Below, piece by piece: positions 47,101 through 58,944 of a DNA stretch of 64,000 bases. The stretch is from NCBI GenBank assembly GCA_031763025.1, contig JASSKH010000022.1:12367581-12431580 (forward strand), in the 5' to 3' direction. Numbering within the stretch: the stretch's first letter is position 1; the number at the start of each line of letters is the position of its first letter. The notes beneath the pieces were generated by a model. It saw nothing but the letters and a program-made list of their open reading frames with translations, had not been told where the DNA came from and made no database searches. The translations under genes were made by a program, and so were the position numbers. This stretch comes from Macrocystis pyrifera (Eukaryota > Sar > Phaeophyceae > Laminariales > Laminariaceae).

Positions 47101-50100
47101 ATTCATACAAAAAAAAACACAAAACACAAAACGTAGCCGAAAACCGATCGCACCTTCTCCTCGGAGGCGATCAACGCCCTCGCCGACACGTCGCGCTCCA
47201 CCTCCCCGGAGGTGGCATCCACGGCCTTCGCGCTTTCCAACGCAAAAGCGCAAAGCTCGGGGAGCTTGCTCCAGCTGTTCTGGATGGCCGCCGTAGCGGC
47301 GATCATGAAGTCGCGAAGCACCTCGCGCCTGCTGGCTTCCAAAAGCTTCATCTGTAAATATCACGCCGTAAGGAAAGAGCGGCCAGGGGGAGGGGGGTGG
47401 AGGGGTGGGGGTGGGGTAGGGGGATGAAGGTGGTGGGGGTAGGGGAAGGGAGGGGGGGGGTCGGGCGGGGGGGGGGGGGGGTGTACTCGACATCATGCAT
47501 GGCCGTAGTCGTATGACCAAAGACCCTCGCATCCCTACAGTGCCGGGACGGAGCACGTCGGGACGGAGCACGTCGGGTAGTCACCGACCAGGCAGACATT
47601 GCTTGCACCAAGCGCAAAGCGCCCTGAGGTGTCCGGCGAGTCGCACGACGGGGGGGGGTAACATCCGCCTCCCTTCGCCCACCGCTCGAATCCCTCCAGA
47701 AATATGTTTTCCCGACAAGACAGCTACCCGTCACCGGACGAGATACAACCGCGCGCTTAACCCCATCCCACCTCGTTTGAATGCTAGTCCCAGCGAAGTT
47801 ACCGCTACCACTCCATACTCCCCTTCCCCCTCCTCGCTCTCCCGCCCCATGCTACCGTCTCCACTCCGTACCCTTCCCCCCCCCCACCCTCCCCACCCGA
47901 TTGACTGATACCACTCCAACCCCCCCCAAGAAGGCCTCAAACATCCCATTACTGTCACACCTGCACCCCCCCCCCCCTCCTTTCATGAACGCCTCTCCCA
48001 CTCCATTTAGGTTTCCATTCCGTGACCCCCCCCCCCCCCATATGCATCACAATGGGAACAGCTCCCCCTCCTCCTCCCCCTTCTCGCCCCCCCATTCCAT
48101 AACTACTTCCCCTCTTCATGAATGCCTCTGCCACCCAATTTCCCCTCACCATGCCGTCACCCCTTCCCCCTCCTAACATTTTCGACGGTGTCATCCATAA
48201 GCAACAAACCCCACCTCACAAGCGGTTCCTAGTAGGATGCAGCCAGCTTGCCCGTCATGCGGCTCGCCGAGCACCTCACGGTTCGCGTCGCGCTTGGTGC
48301 AGGCAAGCAATGGTTGCCTGAGCGGTGAAAACCCGACGTGCTCCGTCCCAGCATTGTAGGGACGCGAGGGTCTATGGTTATACGACTACGCTCATGCACG
48401 ACAACTATTACAGGAGACCATAGTAAATAGGACCTACGGTACACACAAAAACCTACCTGGTATATATTTACCTCTTCTTACTAACAATATTTGGTGCTAT
48501 TTACTCTAGGTCCCCCTTAATAGTGCAACCCCTTCCCCGGGTACGAAACGCCTCCCTGTATCACCTTGCCCAAAACCTCCTTCATCTTGTTCGACACAGC
48601 GTCCCAGGCCTCCTTTTGGTGAACCACCGCAGTACGGTAGCTGCAATCCAGGAACCAAATGTCCTCGCTCTGATTAACCCCTCCGAGCTGAATGCCAAGG
48701 ACCTGGCGGGGGGTGGGATAGGCAAAAGGTGGGGAGGGGGCGAAAAACAAAAACAAGACAAAAATAAAAAACATAGAGACGCAGAGGAGAGGAGGCAGAC
48801 AGCAGACGGGAGGCGTCAAACAAAAACATGCCAATAAAAAAATGAGAACAACACCAAATAGCAACGAGATATTAAGTGGGACACAGGGGAGACGAGAGGC
48901 AAGAGGCAAAGGAATTCCTAAGAAAGAAGCAGACACACGAACGGCACTGGCCATTAATTTCATTTTCTTTGACCCAACGATGGAGGGAGAAAATACTGAA
49001 GCATAAGCTCACCAGCACGAGTTATGCACAAAAAACGGGGATTGGCCGTCCCAGGGAACGTTTTACGTCCTCCCCCCCCCCCCCAATGCTTCTCGCGCTA
49101 TTTTAATGCCTGTCACTCACCTGTTTTACCACACAACGGGGTCTTTAGAAAAGTTCCCACGGGGTCTTTAGAAAAGTTCCCAAATGAGTTGTTGTCCAAA
49201 AGTTGCTTTTTTAGTTGCAGACTGATACCACGTATAAAGTATGTGCCTGTGTAGATTTTACTCGTTACTGCCTAGGCAGCAGCAGCAGCACTAGCAGCGC
49301 AACCGTATTACCAGAGTGTGTAAACGACCTGGATCAGCCCAAACTCCTCCGATTATTACGTAAACCCTTACGCACTGCAACGTTTTTTTTAGCGCGATGT
49401 CGGCGGGTTTGTACTTTCAGAAGACGGCAACATACCGGGCAAGGTGCGCACAACCGCGCATCGCCACCACCACCAGCAACAATACCACCACCACCACCAC
49501 CACCATCACCACCACCAACAACAATATCAACCACCACCACCACCACCACCATACATACCTCTTTATGCACTGCCTTGGGATCGTTTGTTATTCTGCCAAG
49601 CAGTGTGCTCTATGTCCAATTTTGGGCGAGGTACAGATCCACTCGCCCGAGTGGCGTAGGCCCGGGTAGTCAAAATAATGGCAGCATACCCCCCCTACAG
49701 CAGCAGGAGTCGCGGCTGATTTCACCGCTGACGGTACGGCCCACCATCACCAAAGCAGCCACCAACATCACCACTATCACCCACGCCACCACCGCCACAA
49801 TCATCACTGAATACCTGCTAAATACCACCGCCACCACTACAACAGTCGATTCATCCAGCCCATCAGCAGTGCATCCACCAGCAGCGCAGGCAACGCCATC
49901 ACCGACACCATCACCGACACCACCCACAACAACACCAACACCGCCACAATAGCCACCTCGAACTCAACCACCACCACCGGGAGAAACAGCAGCAGCATCG
50001 CCACCGACACCGCCACCAGCACGTTTACAGCCACCAAGAACAACCACCACCGCTCCCAACACCAACACCAACACCACCACAGCCACCACCATCAACATCA

Positions 50101-51919
50101 CCGACACCACACGGTCGTGATGATGACTGGACTTGCCTCTTTGAGGTGGAGGAACGACTGCCCGACCCGCTTGTCGATGTTCCGTAGGCTCTGCAGGCAT
50201 GCGTCACCCTCGTCCGACAGCTCCTTGAACCTTTTGTGGGTTTCCTTGCCCATGGACTGGGCATCGGGCAAACCAGGACGGATGGAGGGGGAGAAAAGGA
50301 GAGCGGGGTAGGGGTGTGAGGCGGGGAGGAAGGGGAGGAAGAACGAGAGGGAGAGGGAGGGGGGAGGGGGAGAAAGGGAGAGATAGAGAGAAGACAGGGT
50401 CAGAGACAAGGGACCAGGTAGGGAGAAGAGTAGGGGAGAAGGAGCCAGGCAGGGGCGGGAGAGTCGGGAGTAGCGGCAATGCTCAAAACAGGGGATCGAT
50501 CGAGGTGTATCGGCATCGAGCGACGCACAATAGTGCGCTTACAACGTGGCGTGACAACAACAAAAAAAAACTTTCAAACATTCAAGCACCAACCTCCACC
50601 AATACCCCAACCATTCGGCGCCCCTCCCCTCCCCCCTCCCCTCCCCGCCTGATCCCGATCATAGGATTCGCCTTACCCCCCCCACACACACGCCTCTCTC
50701 TCCCCTCATTGACCAATAGTCGTTGACTACACCTGAACCCCCCTATCCTCCCTCCGTCCCCACCTCATCCCAATCGTTGACGTCGCGTTAACCCCTCCCT
50801 CCCGCTCTTTATTCCAACCATTGACTTCGCATTAACCTCCCCCCCAACCAATAACTTCATACCACGCCCCCCCCGTCTCCCCCTCCCGCTCCTTGCATCC
50901 CAACCATGGACTCACCTTGACCTTTCCCAGCAGCTCCTCCTCTTCGAGCTCGTCGCACAGCACGTCGCGATAGCGGGCGGCGCGGCAGTCCATCTCCGCC
51001 ATCTCCCACATGGCCTTCACGGGGCCATCCGAGGGCAGCTCCCTGCCAGCGCCGCCGGCCGTCGTGGAGTCTTCCGTGGCGGGCAGCGTCTCGCCCTTCG
51101 ACTTAGCCTTGTACTCCGCATGACGGATCTTGTCGTGGCTGGTTCGGGGGTAGGGGGGGGAGGGGAGGGAAGGGGGAAGGGAGGGAAGGAGAGAGGGAGG
51201 GGGAGGGGTCAGACAGGAAGTGCAAGGGAATACAACACCATCGCTTCAACGGAAAAGATAAAACCGAGACCAAAAAAAAACGTCCGCGCTGGCCGACTCG
51301 ACTTGCACTGATGGGCCAGATGAGGGCGAGTCCCTTTGCAGTTGGTCACCGTTTACATACAAACAGTGGTTGCAACAATAGCAAACACAAAAACAACGAC
51401 AGCAACAGCAGCAACAACAACAACAAAACCACAACCCACCAGGTATACAACAACACATACAACAACAAAACAGAACGCCCTGACCAGTGCACTACTCCGC
51501 GTCCTCAAACCGCAAAAGATCGATCAACGCAGATTCCATGCAGTTTGTAAAACAACGTCGGTATCTAAATACAGTGGTTGGAAAAGAGTCAACAAAAATC
51601 TCAACAACCAGCAAAAAAGGAATCATCTCAATTCTCAACAACCAGCAAAAAGGAGTCTGGCCTCACCTACGGTCGATACGCCTCAACCGTGGGAGCGACG
51701 GAAAACATAAAACGAGACACAAGGATAAGACAAGATATGTTGAGGACAGCCGCGAGGCTGCCGGCCGAAACAGGGAGCTAGCCACCTTGGCGTGAGGTGG
51801 GGGAGTCGGTGAGGGTTGGGGTAAGCGTGGGGGTGGGGCGGGGGTGTTGGAGTGGGGGTAGTGAGGGTGAGGATGGGGGTGGCGATGGGGGCCGGGGTGG
51901 GGAGTGGGATAAGGGGTGA

Positions 51920-51950
<31 letters not shown>

Positions 51951-54145
51951 AATTAGGGTGGGGGTGATGGGGGCGAAGGTCGGGTTGAGGGGGGGGGGAG
52001 GGGGGGGCGCGCGGACCCACCGAAGCTTGGCGGTGCCCTTTTTGTCGCCGAAGACCTTGTCGGCGTTGGCGTAGACGGACGACGAGTAGACGCGATCTGT
52101 TTCCAGCCTTCCCGCGATGTACAGCAGCACCTGTGCGTGCGAAAGGTGAGGGTGCAATCGGAAAAAATACGGGGGTATAAAAACGGGGAATAAAAAACGG
52201 GAATTGAAAAAACTCAAAGAAAAGAGAAAAAAAAAAAGAAAAATGCACGGACATATATGAACGATCGAAAAGTGCGAATGAATATGTGCAGTCGGCGGGG
52301 TATTGCAAGCACAGTGCAGAACAGCACACAACAGCACCGCGTAGCACAGCACCCAACAACCCAAGTCCAAGCACGAGCACAAACACCAGCACGTCCACAA
52401 ACGAAACAAGTTCATCACCTGCTGAGTAGATCCGTCGTTGTCCGTCATAAGGTCGCAAAGGCTGGACCAGTAGATAGACGTCTTGCTGTACTCACTGGCG
52501 AAATAACTTTTTCGTTGAGGGAGGCGGGAGGTGGAAGGGGAGGCGGGGGGGGGTGGAGGAGGGAGGGGACAGCGGAATCGCGGCAGGGAGGGGTCGAAAT
52601 TGGATACACAGCAATAGTACCATACCCCCGAAATGTTCGTGTTCGAGTGGGATGAGTGGTACCGTACCGTGCGGTACCACGAGCGATTATTATCAGCTGG
52701 TTATTCCCACTCTGTCCGGAACGCAAGGACCATTTAGTCACTATTATGGATATTCAAGTGTCCTTACATTTCCGATGAGAGTGGTTCGTACCAGCAGCAG
52801 AGTGAAGCAGCGAAAAAAAAACCCATGAAAAACGACCGATCAGGTATCCTTCAAGAGGTCGCACCCGACGACCCGCGACCAGTACAACGCGCGGCCGAAT
52901 CATCACACGCAGACCCGAAAAAGTGACCTTTCAACAAACTTATCGATCGGGTACGGGCACGAATAGCTGAGGTGTTGACCGGTTTTGTCGTTTTACGCAA
53001 AAACAATACTAACGCAAGAACACAAGTGAAACGACACGAAGCAAAGCCGGGCGACGCAAAGCTCATTGTTGTACATATTGGTCATATGATACCCCCGAAA
53101 CGCCTACTTATCTGATGGTGCCACTTTAGTCTATGCGCTGGGTGATGAGAGATGATGACCATTTCGCGGGACCATAGCAAACAGGACCTACCGTATACAC
53201 AGAAGCGTGTATGTTTCCCTATTTGCACCAACAACATTTGGTCCTATTTACTATGGTCCCCCGTAACAGTCAAACCGCGGTCTCCTCGTAGCATAGTAGT
53301 CTGTCATGCGTCAAGGCCTCTTTAGCCCCCACTATTCACGTACTCAGCATTACGGGGGACCACAGTAAATAGCACCTGCGGCACACACAAAAAACCTAAT
53401 GTTTCCCGATTTTTACTAACAAAATTTGGTCCCATTTACTATGGTCCCCCGTCATAGATAGTCAGGCAGGCGTCAAACCGCGGTCATCCACAAATATGTA
53501 GCGTCTTGGTTTTGTCATCGTATTTTGCTCGAAGTTTGTACCGCAAGTAGCCTCTTGAAGCTTTGAAGCGCAGAGGACAAACATCCGCCTGGTCGTGTTA
53601 CAGCCACAGAACACCAAGCGAGCAAAGAAACAGTAGTAGCACTGGTCCAGGCTGGGTTTCACATCTTTGAGGACTCGTGTGCATTCTACACAAACTTTCA
53701 GTATGCCGACTCCCTGTAGTACAGTAGTTTCTTATTTTCCTGTGAATATCAGCCTGACTCTCTCCGTGCATGTTTTCTTACTGTAGTACAGCAGTGTAAA
53801 TAACTTTCGGTGTGCCCACTCCCTATATAGCCGGCGTCCCCGGTGGCTTGGTAGGTGGTCCGCGTGCCTGTCAAGATCAATTTCGTGGGTTCCAAGTCTC
53901 ACCGAGTGCATGCTCATAGGGACTTTTTCTTGCAGAAAAAAATGATTAGCGGAAAGCGCGAGAGCGTGAGTTAGCTACATTCGATGAAAATCGACGAGCA
54001 GTGGGAATGCTGAACCCTATGCGCGACAAAAAATGAAGGCACGTACCGGGGGGGAGAAGGGACGACACCTGTGACCACGGCTTGTCCAGAAGATCGTCGA
54101 GGGTAAAACCTCCTACGAGTGGGCTGGAAAGTAGAAGTGATGACG

Positions 54146-54184
<39 letters not shown>

Positions 54185-57100
54185 ATTTTCCTGTGCTCAT
54201 CAGCCTGACTTTTTTCGTGCGTGTTTTCTTACTGTTTGTAGTACAGCAGTGTAAATAATATATCGCTCTGGTCGGAAAAATAATCCCGGTTTGATGATCA
54301 ATCACATCAAAGTTATAACGGGTATTGTATACCGGGCCAAAGGGGTATATATAGATGGTATGTTTCTTGTTCAACACCGCTGTAGTTGAAGAACTTGGTA
54401 CCGGTATGGTATACTCCTACAGCAGCAGTGGTGTACCGGTACCCATTAAGACCATCCGGTAGGAGGCCCTGAGTAGAGAGGATCCTAGGTAAATCGGCTG
54501 GTCTCGAGAAAAAACTACTTGGAACTAGTGTGGGATCATTTTTTCAGCATCGTAGTGAAACATGATACCTGGTACAGTACGAGTACCATATCAGAGATAA
54601 CGCCACCTAAATTGCCCTTCACGAGGTGGTCTTCAAGTGGGTATACCACTGCGGTGTGCGTATTGGTGGATTGGTGGTCGTTATCGCCGATAATCCAGAG
54701 AAGTCTTGCGGTCGAAGCGCGCAAGAAAGAAGGAATGAAGTACTGCTGTAATATACCAGGTGCCGTCTAACCCGAAAACATGTGCGATGTTGTGCGATGT
54801 CATACGAAGTATTCAGTAGGTAGTAGTAAATAAGACTTACGGTACACACAAACAAATATACATTAAATTTATACTGATAATATTTGGTCCTATTTACTAC
54901 GGCCCCCTGTAACAGCGCGTCCCTTTGAACGGATTTCTCGTGTTATTATCTCGACAACGGAGAGAACGCCGAACGATGCATCTATGGATGGAAAAGTCTC
55001 GGCGAGATCTTTCCTCATGTTTTGGAGAAAAATATCTTGGAAATTCGTCCCAGTTGGTTTGTTGTCTTGTATTAATACAACTCTGTCCCAGAATGCAAGG
55101 AGCAGTTATACTGATTATTAACCTATAAACGGTACCTATATTTTGGGACAGAGTGGTCTATCGTAGGAACGAACACCCTCAATACTGCTGATCACGGAAG
55201 GAAGTTTCATGCTCAACGGAACATCGTGTCGACAAACATCGTGTAATCACCATTATATTACGAGCGAAGGCCTGATACTTCCTACTATATTATGAGTGAG
55301 TCGCTCGCTGTTGCTGTTTGTTGGATGTGGCATCAACGCAGTGTGTTGCCTTGACTGACCGCCCCGCAGAACAAAACTACGGCAGTACTACTGTAATGAA
55401 GTATATACCAAGGAAATAAGGAGGTCGTGACGCGACCTACACGAGCGGTCTCCTTAACACCATGTCTACGCGCTTGCTTGAAGACCTCAATGAAGTTAGA
55501 CTCGGACTTGGAAAATTCTTGCAGTAGTATCAAAGCGGGCCGAACAATATCCGAAAACTGAAAATGTACTCGAGACACGACTACTACTGCTGTAGGTAGG
55601 TAACGAACCTGTTTGTTCCATTCTCAAAAACAATGTGTATGCTACTGATACTGCTGTGTTCCGTGTTGCTGTTCTCACATTAACTCGCCGCCATAATCTA
55701 GTCCATGGTCAGGCCAATTATTATGCAGTCGGAATTCCAGTCAGTTGAAAAAAGGTCCATTCAGCACGTTTGCGCATGTCTCCAGCCCCGGAAATGGGGG
55801 AATTTGGCCTTTCTCTTGTCAGAATAGGTTTTCGCCAAGGTCTTACATCCGAAGATAATATACTGTACCAGATATATAGAGTACGTACCTGCTACAGCAG
55901 TAGAACATTTTCTCATTTCTCCACGGTTGCAGTTTCAGGAATGCTGCTGCTGTTCAATACAACTCTATCCCGTAATATAGTGGCCGTTTATAATTATTAT
56001 CAATACACTAAAGTTCCTTACTTTTCGGAACAGAGTGGTACCAGGTATGGCACGCTTGTGTCTGTCTCCCAGCGGTCTGTACGAGTATATAGGACACTCA
56101 CCTGAGTACAAACAACCACGGGTACCTGCCAGGTATTTACAGCGGTCAGCACGATATGCTACACAGCACATATCCATACTGCCTTTGAACATGGCCAAAA
56201 GAACGGGACGGGACGGGACAGGACAGGACGGGCAATCAACAATCAAGACCTCAAAAACTGAAAACCAAAAAAGGTCTAGACTCGTACTGACAAACAAGCA
56301 AACAACACCACACCCAGTCGTAGTAGCATGGCATTCGAATCGCACCACTTTTAATGCATTACGGTGTGTTATCTCTGTGTCGTAGTCTGTGACCACAGAG
56401 CTCGTATCTTTCTAGGGTGAAGAATCAGCACGGACACTGGGCTTGCCGGATGTCGACGAGTAGAAGAACGGTTTAATGTGAAGAACACACACACACACTT
56501 TCCTACAGCAGCAGCATTATTGAGGGCAAGGCCGTTTTTCGCCGTCGGCTAAAACGTCTCTGCATGGCAAAGGTTATTTACTGGCTTCCACTGCGTATGT
56601 ATACAGGGTTAAGGGTACGAGTAGGACACTGAGTTGAGCTTGCCTGTCCTGTATAGGACTGCAGTCACGTCTTGGGGACAAACTACTTAGAGTTTGAACG
56701 GTTTGTCCCGAAAACGGGACTGTGGTTCTAAAGGAGTCGAGCTGCATCGTTAATTGCGAGGGCTGTACCATAACCGATTTCGACCCGGACCCGGCGTCTT
56801 CAGAACCGGACGAGCTTGCGCTCCTAACGCGTTGAACTAACGGAATTTTCGGGGCATGCCGCCTCGAGTTGCCTGGTGGCCGTAGTGCAGAGTATTCGGG
56901 GGCCTTGCTGATTGCAGTGTGTTGGGAATGCGGATTTCCTTTGGTTCTATTTTTCTTAATTCGATCGTACACAGCATACTGCGCCACCTACAGTAGTAGT
57001 GCACGACAGCTACTAAAACGAGCAATAAGAAAGGCAAGCCATTATTGACAGGAATATAAGAAATTCGGGGGTCGTTATCTGGAATCTGTGTATATGCGTT

Positions 57101-58944
57101 GGCCATTCTCCAATCCAGTCTGGACCAACTTTCTTGTTCAATATCTGTATATGAGAGGCTGAACGACGTAGGGCGTACACCTCACAGCTCACCTGCAGCA
57201 GGGAGGTGTCCTGTACTTGGAAACACGAAAATTACAAAAAGAAAAACAAAAAACATGGAAAAAAAAAAAAGGAATATGCACCAGAAGAATGCGTACCACG
57301 GCGGTACCAGGTACATCTTACCTCACGTGACTTGACTTACAGCAGCAGTGGCACCAGAACACCATCACGCCACGCCGACGGCGGCTGGGCGTGTGGGTTG
57401 CATTTTTTTTTCTTTTCTTTGCCTTTTTCATCCCCTTTGGAGATCTGGGTGAAAAAAGCTGTCCCCCAATACACTTTCTTACCGTATTCGTGTACCGGTT
57501 CCAGTCCATGTGTACACGTTCAAGATGTACATACACCCCTCCCCCCGTGTAAGTGGAAATAATAACAACAACAAATAAAAGGCTTTGCATTTGCCTGGTA
57601 TCATACCGCACACGGTACGACTACGCTGTATACGTTCCAGGGTATGCCGTAATACAAACCAGCCCTATTACGCAGCTTGCAAAGTTGAGTATCAACTATT
57701 TAATCAGTCGATCTCACAGCTGACGTATTCCAAAATTTATAAAACCAGCCCGTCGACACCACACGAAGAGGCAACGACGCGACTCACCTACAGCAGTACC
57801 TCTCGAGCTCTCAAGGTGCGATGTCGAAAAAAAGATCAACATGGTCATGGTTGAATTGAATGACATGAAGGAAAGTTGAAAATTGGACGAGACAGCTGAC
57901 TTTTATTTTATTTTTTCGTCACCTTTGATCAACTTGCATAATTTCCAGCTTGACCCTTTTAGGACTGCCGTTCCGTTTCGGGTACAAACTACTTGGAATT
58001 AGAGTGCTTTGTCCCCAAAACGGGACTGCAGTCGTAAAGTCCTCGTAGGAGGTGTTACGTACGCTCAGCGAAGTTCTGGATAAGCAGATACAGCAGTAGT
58101 GGTGGTCGCAGGTGACGTCCCTTCTCCGCTCCCCCGTACGTGCCTTCATTTATTTCACCGGGTATATTTTTATCGCGCATAGGGTTCGGTATTGCTCGTC
58201 GATTTCATCGAATGTTGATGTTGCTGACTCACGGTCTCGCGACTTCCGCTATTATTAAATAATATAAACACCCTTGTACGTACTCATTTCGCTCAGGTGC
58301 CGAATAATTATATATTTTCCGGATTCGGGGAGAGCTATTAATATTAATACTAGACTTTGCGGACTCGGAACAGCAACAACATTGGGGCGATTGGTGTGTG
58401 CGCCTAGATATGTGCGAGGCAAGCAAGCACACGAGTCGGTCACCAGGTGTTCTGACATTCTGACAAGCCAACCCTATCCCCCTATCGAGACCTTGCTCAT
58501 GCCCTGATGTCCCTTCCTCCGCTACCACTAATATTAATAGAGAGCTCGAAGGGTCGGGTTGCATCTGAAAACATCAACCTCCCCGCCCGTGCGAGCTCAT
58601 TTTTTGTGCATACAACAATTCGTGATACGCGCAGCTAGGAAGAAAGAAATATGCCGAAGTACTCGACGTGGATACTATTATTAAATAGTGGATACCTTGT
58701 TTGCTGCCCGCGAACGTATAATAAAATACCAGGTGCGTATATGGAGTAGGTCCGAAAAGACATGAACAATAACATGGTACAAAAGTCGGAAAAGTCGGAA
58801 GGCAACAGGAAGCGTGCACTTTGTCTCCAGGTCGGCTGCGTGGCTGCGCTTGACCACTAAGGGAATAGCTCACCCAGATCTCTTGCTCTCGAACACCACG
58901 AGCTCGGCCATGTCGGCCCGCGGAGGAGGCGGAGACAAGTCCAT
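39846..58944 (-). CDS. F-BAR and PH-like domain protein, 14 exons, 607 residues
   Basis: Exons in transcript order: 58,874-58,944; 52,419-52,494; 52,021-52,130; 50,916-51,138; 50,137-50,256; 48,565-48,702; 47,154-47,351; 46,300-46,398; 45,355-45,443; 44,390-44,507; 42,096-42,224; 41,638-41,814; 40,681-40,752; 39,846-40,049 (stop TAA). Phase agrees at all 13 junctions. Residues ~30-310 are helical and charged; LLYIAGRLETDRVYSSSVY matches the FCH/F-BAR helix, followed by AMWEMAEMDCRAARYRD and THKRFKELSDEG helices. Residues ~365-510 look PH-like, from SKYHAGLMVLSWDGFIHFF to TVTFRNTTEAEMHEALSII. A Ser-rich link and an Ala/Pro tail (to VPVAKAV) follow. F-BAR proteins dimerise, bind and curve membrane, and link it to actin during endocytosis or cytokinesis; the PH part may add lipid binding. 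The fifth exon uses a GC donor (GAG/GCAAGT). The first exon fits by phase but sits 6.4 kb away, and the last acceptor (AAAG/GTG) is inferred. Confidence 0.87.
40101..40123. repeat. 23-base G homopolymer in the last intron
   Basis: On the gene's strand this is a C run that lengthens the polypyrimidine tract before the proposed last acceptor at 40,050. Length change here could affect splicing or frame. Confidence 0.85.
40835..40875. repeat. (GTG)n microsatellite
   Basis: GGTGGTGGTGTTGGTGG run in an intron of the F-BAR gene. Confidence 0.9.
41095..41288. repeat. (CAT)n microsatellite
   Basis: ~190 bp of ATC/CAT units in an intron of the F-BAR gene; reads as poly-Ser, poly-Asp or poly-Met in different frames. 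Confidence 0.95.
41428..41533. mobile_element. MITE family A, copy A5
   Basis: Diverged copy, intronic. The left arm reads CATACTGTAGTATATCAGGAC where the family has CATAGTAAATAGGAC, a 5-bp insertion (CTGTA) at a TA. Confidence 0.85.
43697..43770 (+). repeat. Element B terminal fragment, copy B9
   Basis: C run, then GTCATATGACTACGGCCATGCACG and GAGTACACCCCC, directly abutting full copy B10. Confidence 0.8.
43771..44316 (+). mobile_element. Repeat element B, copy B10 (full length)
   Basis: From TATATAGGTTGGGTTGGCG to the C run at 44,306-44,318. It retains the state without the 7-bp CTGGTAC at ~43,976. It lies in the F-BAR gene intron and ends ~75 bp from exon 44,390-44,507. Confidence 0.9.
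44698..44772 (-). pseudogene. Duplicated fragment of the PH-domain exon
   Basis: Reads LMVLAWDGFTRFFDVPAST then a stop within nine codons, matching LMVLSWDGFIHFFDVPAST of the exon at 44,390-44,507 only ~190 bp away. The acceptor CAG before the duplicate reads GGCCAG/GCTGATGG, similar to the real one. A decayed partial exon duplication in the preceding intron. Confidence 0.85.
45098..45152. repeat. Decayed relative of the 16,024 hairpin
   Basis: AAATCCGATAGCCCTAAGTCGTC and, after TCTTGGGGGC, AAAATCCGACGACT: arms of the 16,024 foldback with mismatches and an indel. Confidence 0.6.
45885..45989. mobile_element. MITE family A, copy A6
   Basis: TTACGGGGGGCC...GGCCCTCCGTAA with TA on the left; the right-hand TA is the first dinucleotide of TATTAATA (45,990-45,997). 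Intronic. Confidence 0.94.
47456..47650 (-). repeat. Element B, copy B11 (truncated)
   Basis: G run plus the first ~190 bp of the element. It carries an internal 15-bp duplication (GACGGAGCACGTCGG twice) and ends at another G run, ~105 bp from exon 47,154-47,351. Confidence 0.82.
48184..48404 (+). repeat. Element B, copy B12 (truncated)
   Basis: GACGGTGTCATCCATAAGCAA to CATGCACGACAA; MITE A7 begins where the last bases of B would be expected. Confidence 0.8.
48408..48520. mobile_element. MITE family A, copy A7
   Basis: TTACAGGAGACC...CCCCCTTAA between TA dinucleotides. Contains TACCTGGTA at 48,454 in place of the family's TA (AAAACCTATATATTTACC in other copies). Only ~45 bp downstream of exon 48,565-48,702. 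Confidence 0.93.
49465..50110. repeat. (ACC)n-rich simple repeats
   Basis: Clusters of ACC/CAC/CAT triplets separated by less regular sequence, filling the intron between F-BAR exons at 48,702 and 50,137. Confidence 0.85.
51780..52015. repeat. G-rich low-complexity tract
   Basis: GGTGGGG-type sequence next to the 5' splice site of F-BAR exon 52,021-52,130. Similar purine-only tracts occur at 50,280-50,460 and 51,150-51,210. Confidence 0.75.
53163..53266. mobile_element. MITE family A, copy A8
   Basis: TTCGCGGGACC...GGTCCCCCGTAA; the interior AAGCGTGTATG is diverged. Confidence 0.88.
53350..53454. mobile_element. MITE family A, copy A9
   Basis: TTACGGGGGACC...GGTCCCCCGTCA, 83 bp from A8. 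Confidence 0.9.
53693..54262 (+). repeat. Tandem repeat E interrupted by SINE S7
   Basis: A ~115-bp unit (ACTTTC-GTATGCC-ACTCCC, TTTCTTATTTTCCTGTG, TTTTCTTACTG, ACAGCAGTGTAAATAA) occurs at 53,693-53,808 and again from 53,809, where SINE S7 splits it at 53,830; it resumes at 54,178. Confidence 0.85.
53831..54177 (+). mobile_element. tRNA-derived SINE, copy S7 (full length)
   Basis: Complete head (A-box-like TGGCTTGGTAGG, B-box-like GGTTCCAAGTCTC with one extra C), body and ~33-base poly(A). Very close to S2 and S3, so a recent insertion, into the first intron of the F-BAR gene in opposite orientation. Confidence 0.95.
54819..54912. mobile_element. MITE family A, copy A10 (left end lost)
   Basis: Starts at AGTAGTAAATAAGAC and ends GGCCCCCTGTAA; the terminal ~12 bp of the left arm are missing. 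Confidence 0.85.
56350..56494 (+). repeat. Dispersed repeat C, copy C3
   Basis: Nearly identical to C2 at 33,334-33,472 over its whole length; a short CA run extends the end. Confidence 0.9.
56650..56740. mobile_element. Short foldback element G, copy G1
   Basis: ~85-bp inverted-repeat element with arms TAGGACTGCAGTC and GACTGTGGTTCTA around GGGGACAAACTACTTAGAGTT. Matches 57,958-58,043. Confidence 0.8.
57935..58255 (-). mobile_element. tRNA-derived SINE, copy S8 (old, interrupted by G2)
   Basis: Body words TTCTGGATAAGC, GACGTCCCTTCTCC, GTACGTGCCTTCATT and CGCGCATAGGGTTC lie in family order, with several small insertions including TACAGCAGTA (58,089). The head is lost. Confidence 0.82.
57958..58043. 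mobile_element. Short foldback element G, copy G2 (nested in SINE S8)
   Basis: Arms CTTTTAGGACTGCCG and GGGACTGCAGTCGTAAAG around GGGTACAAACTACTTGGAATT; inserted in the tail side of S8. Confidence 0.82.

Noticed and set aside
49215..49952. 245-codon Thr/Pro-rich frame
   Set aside because: Translation of (ACC)n simple repeats in an intron.
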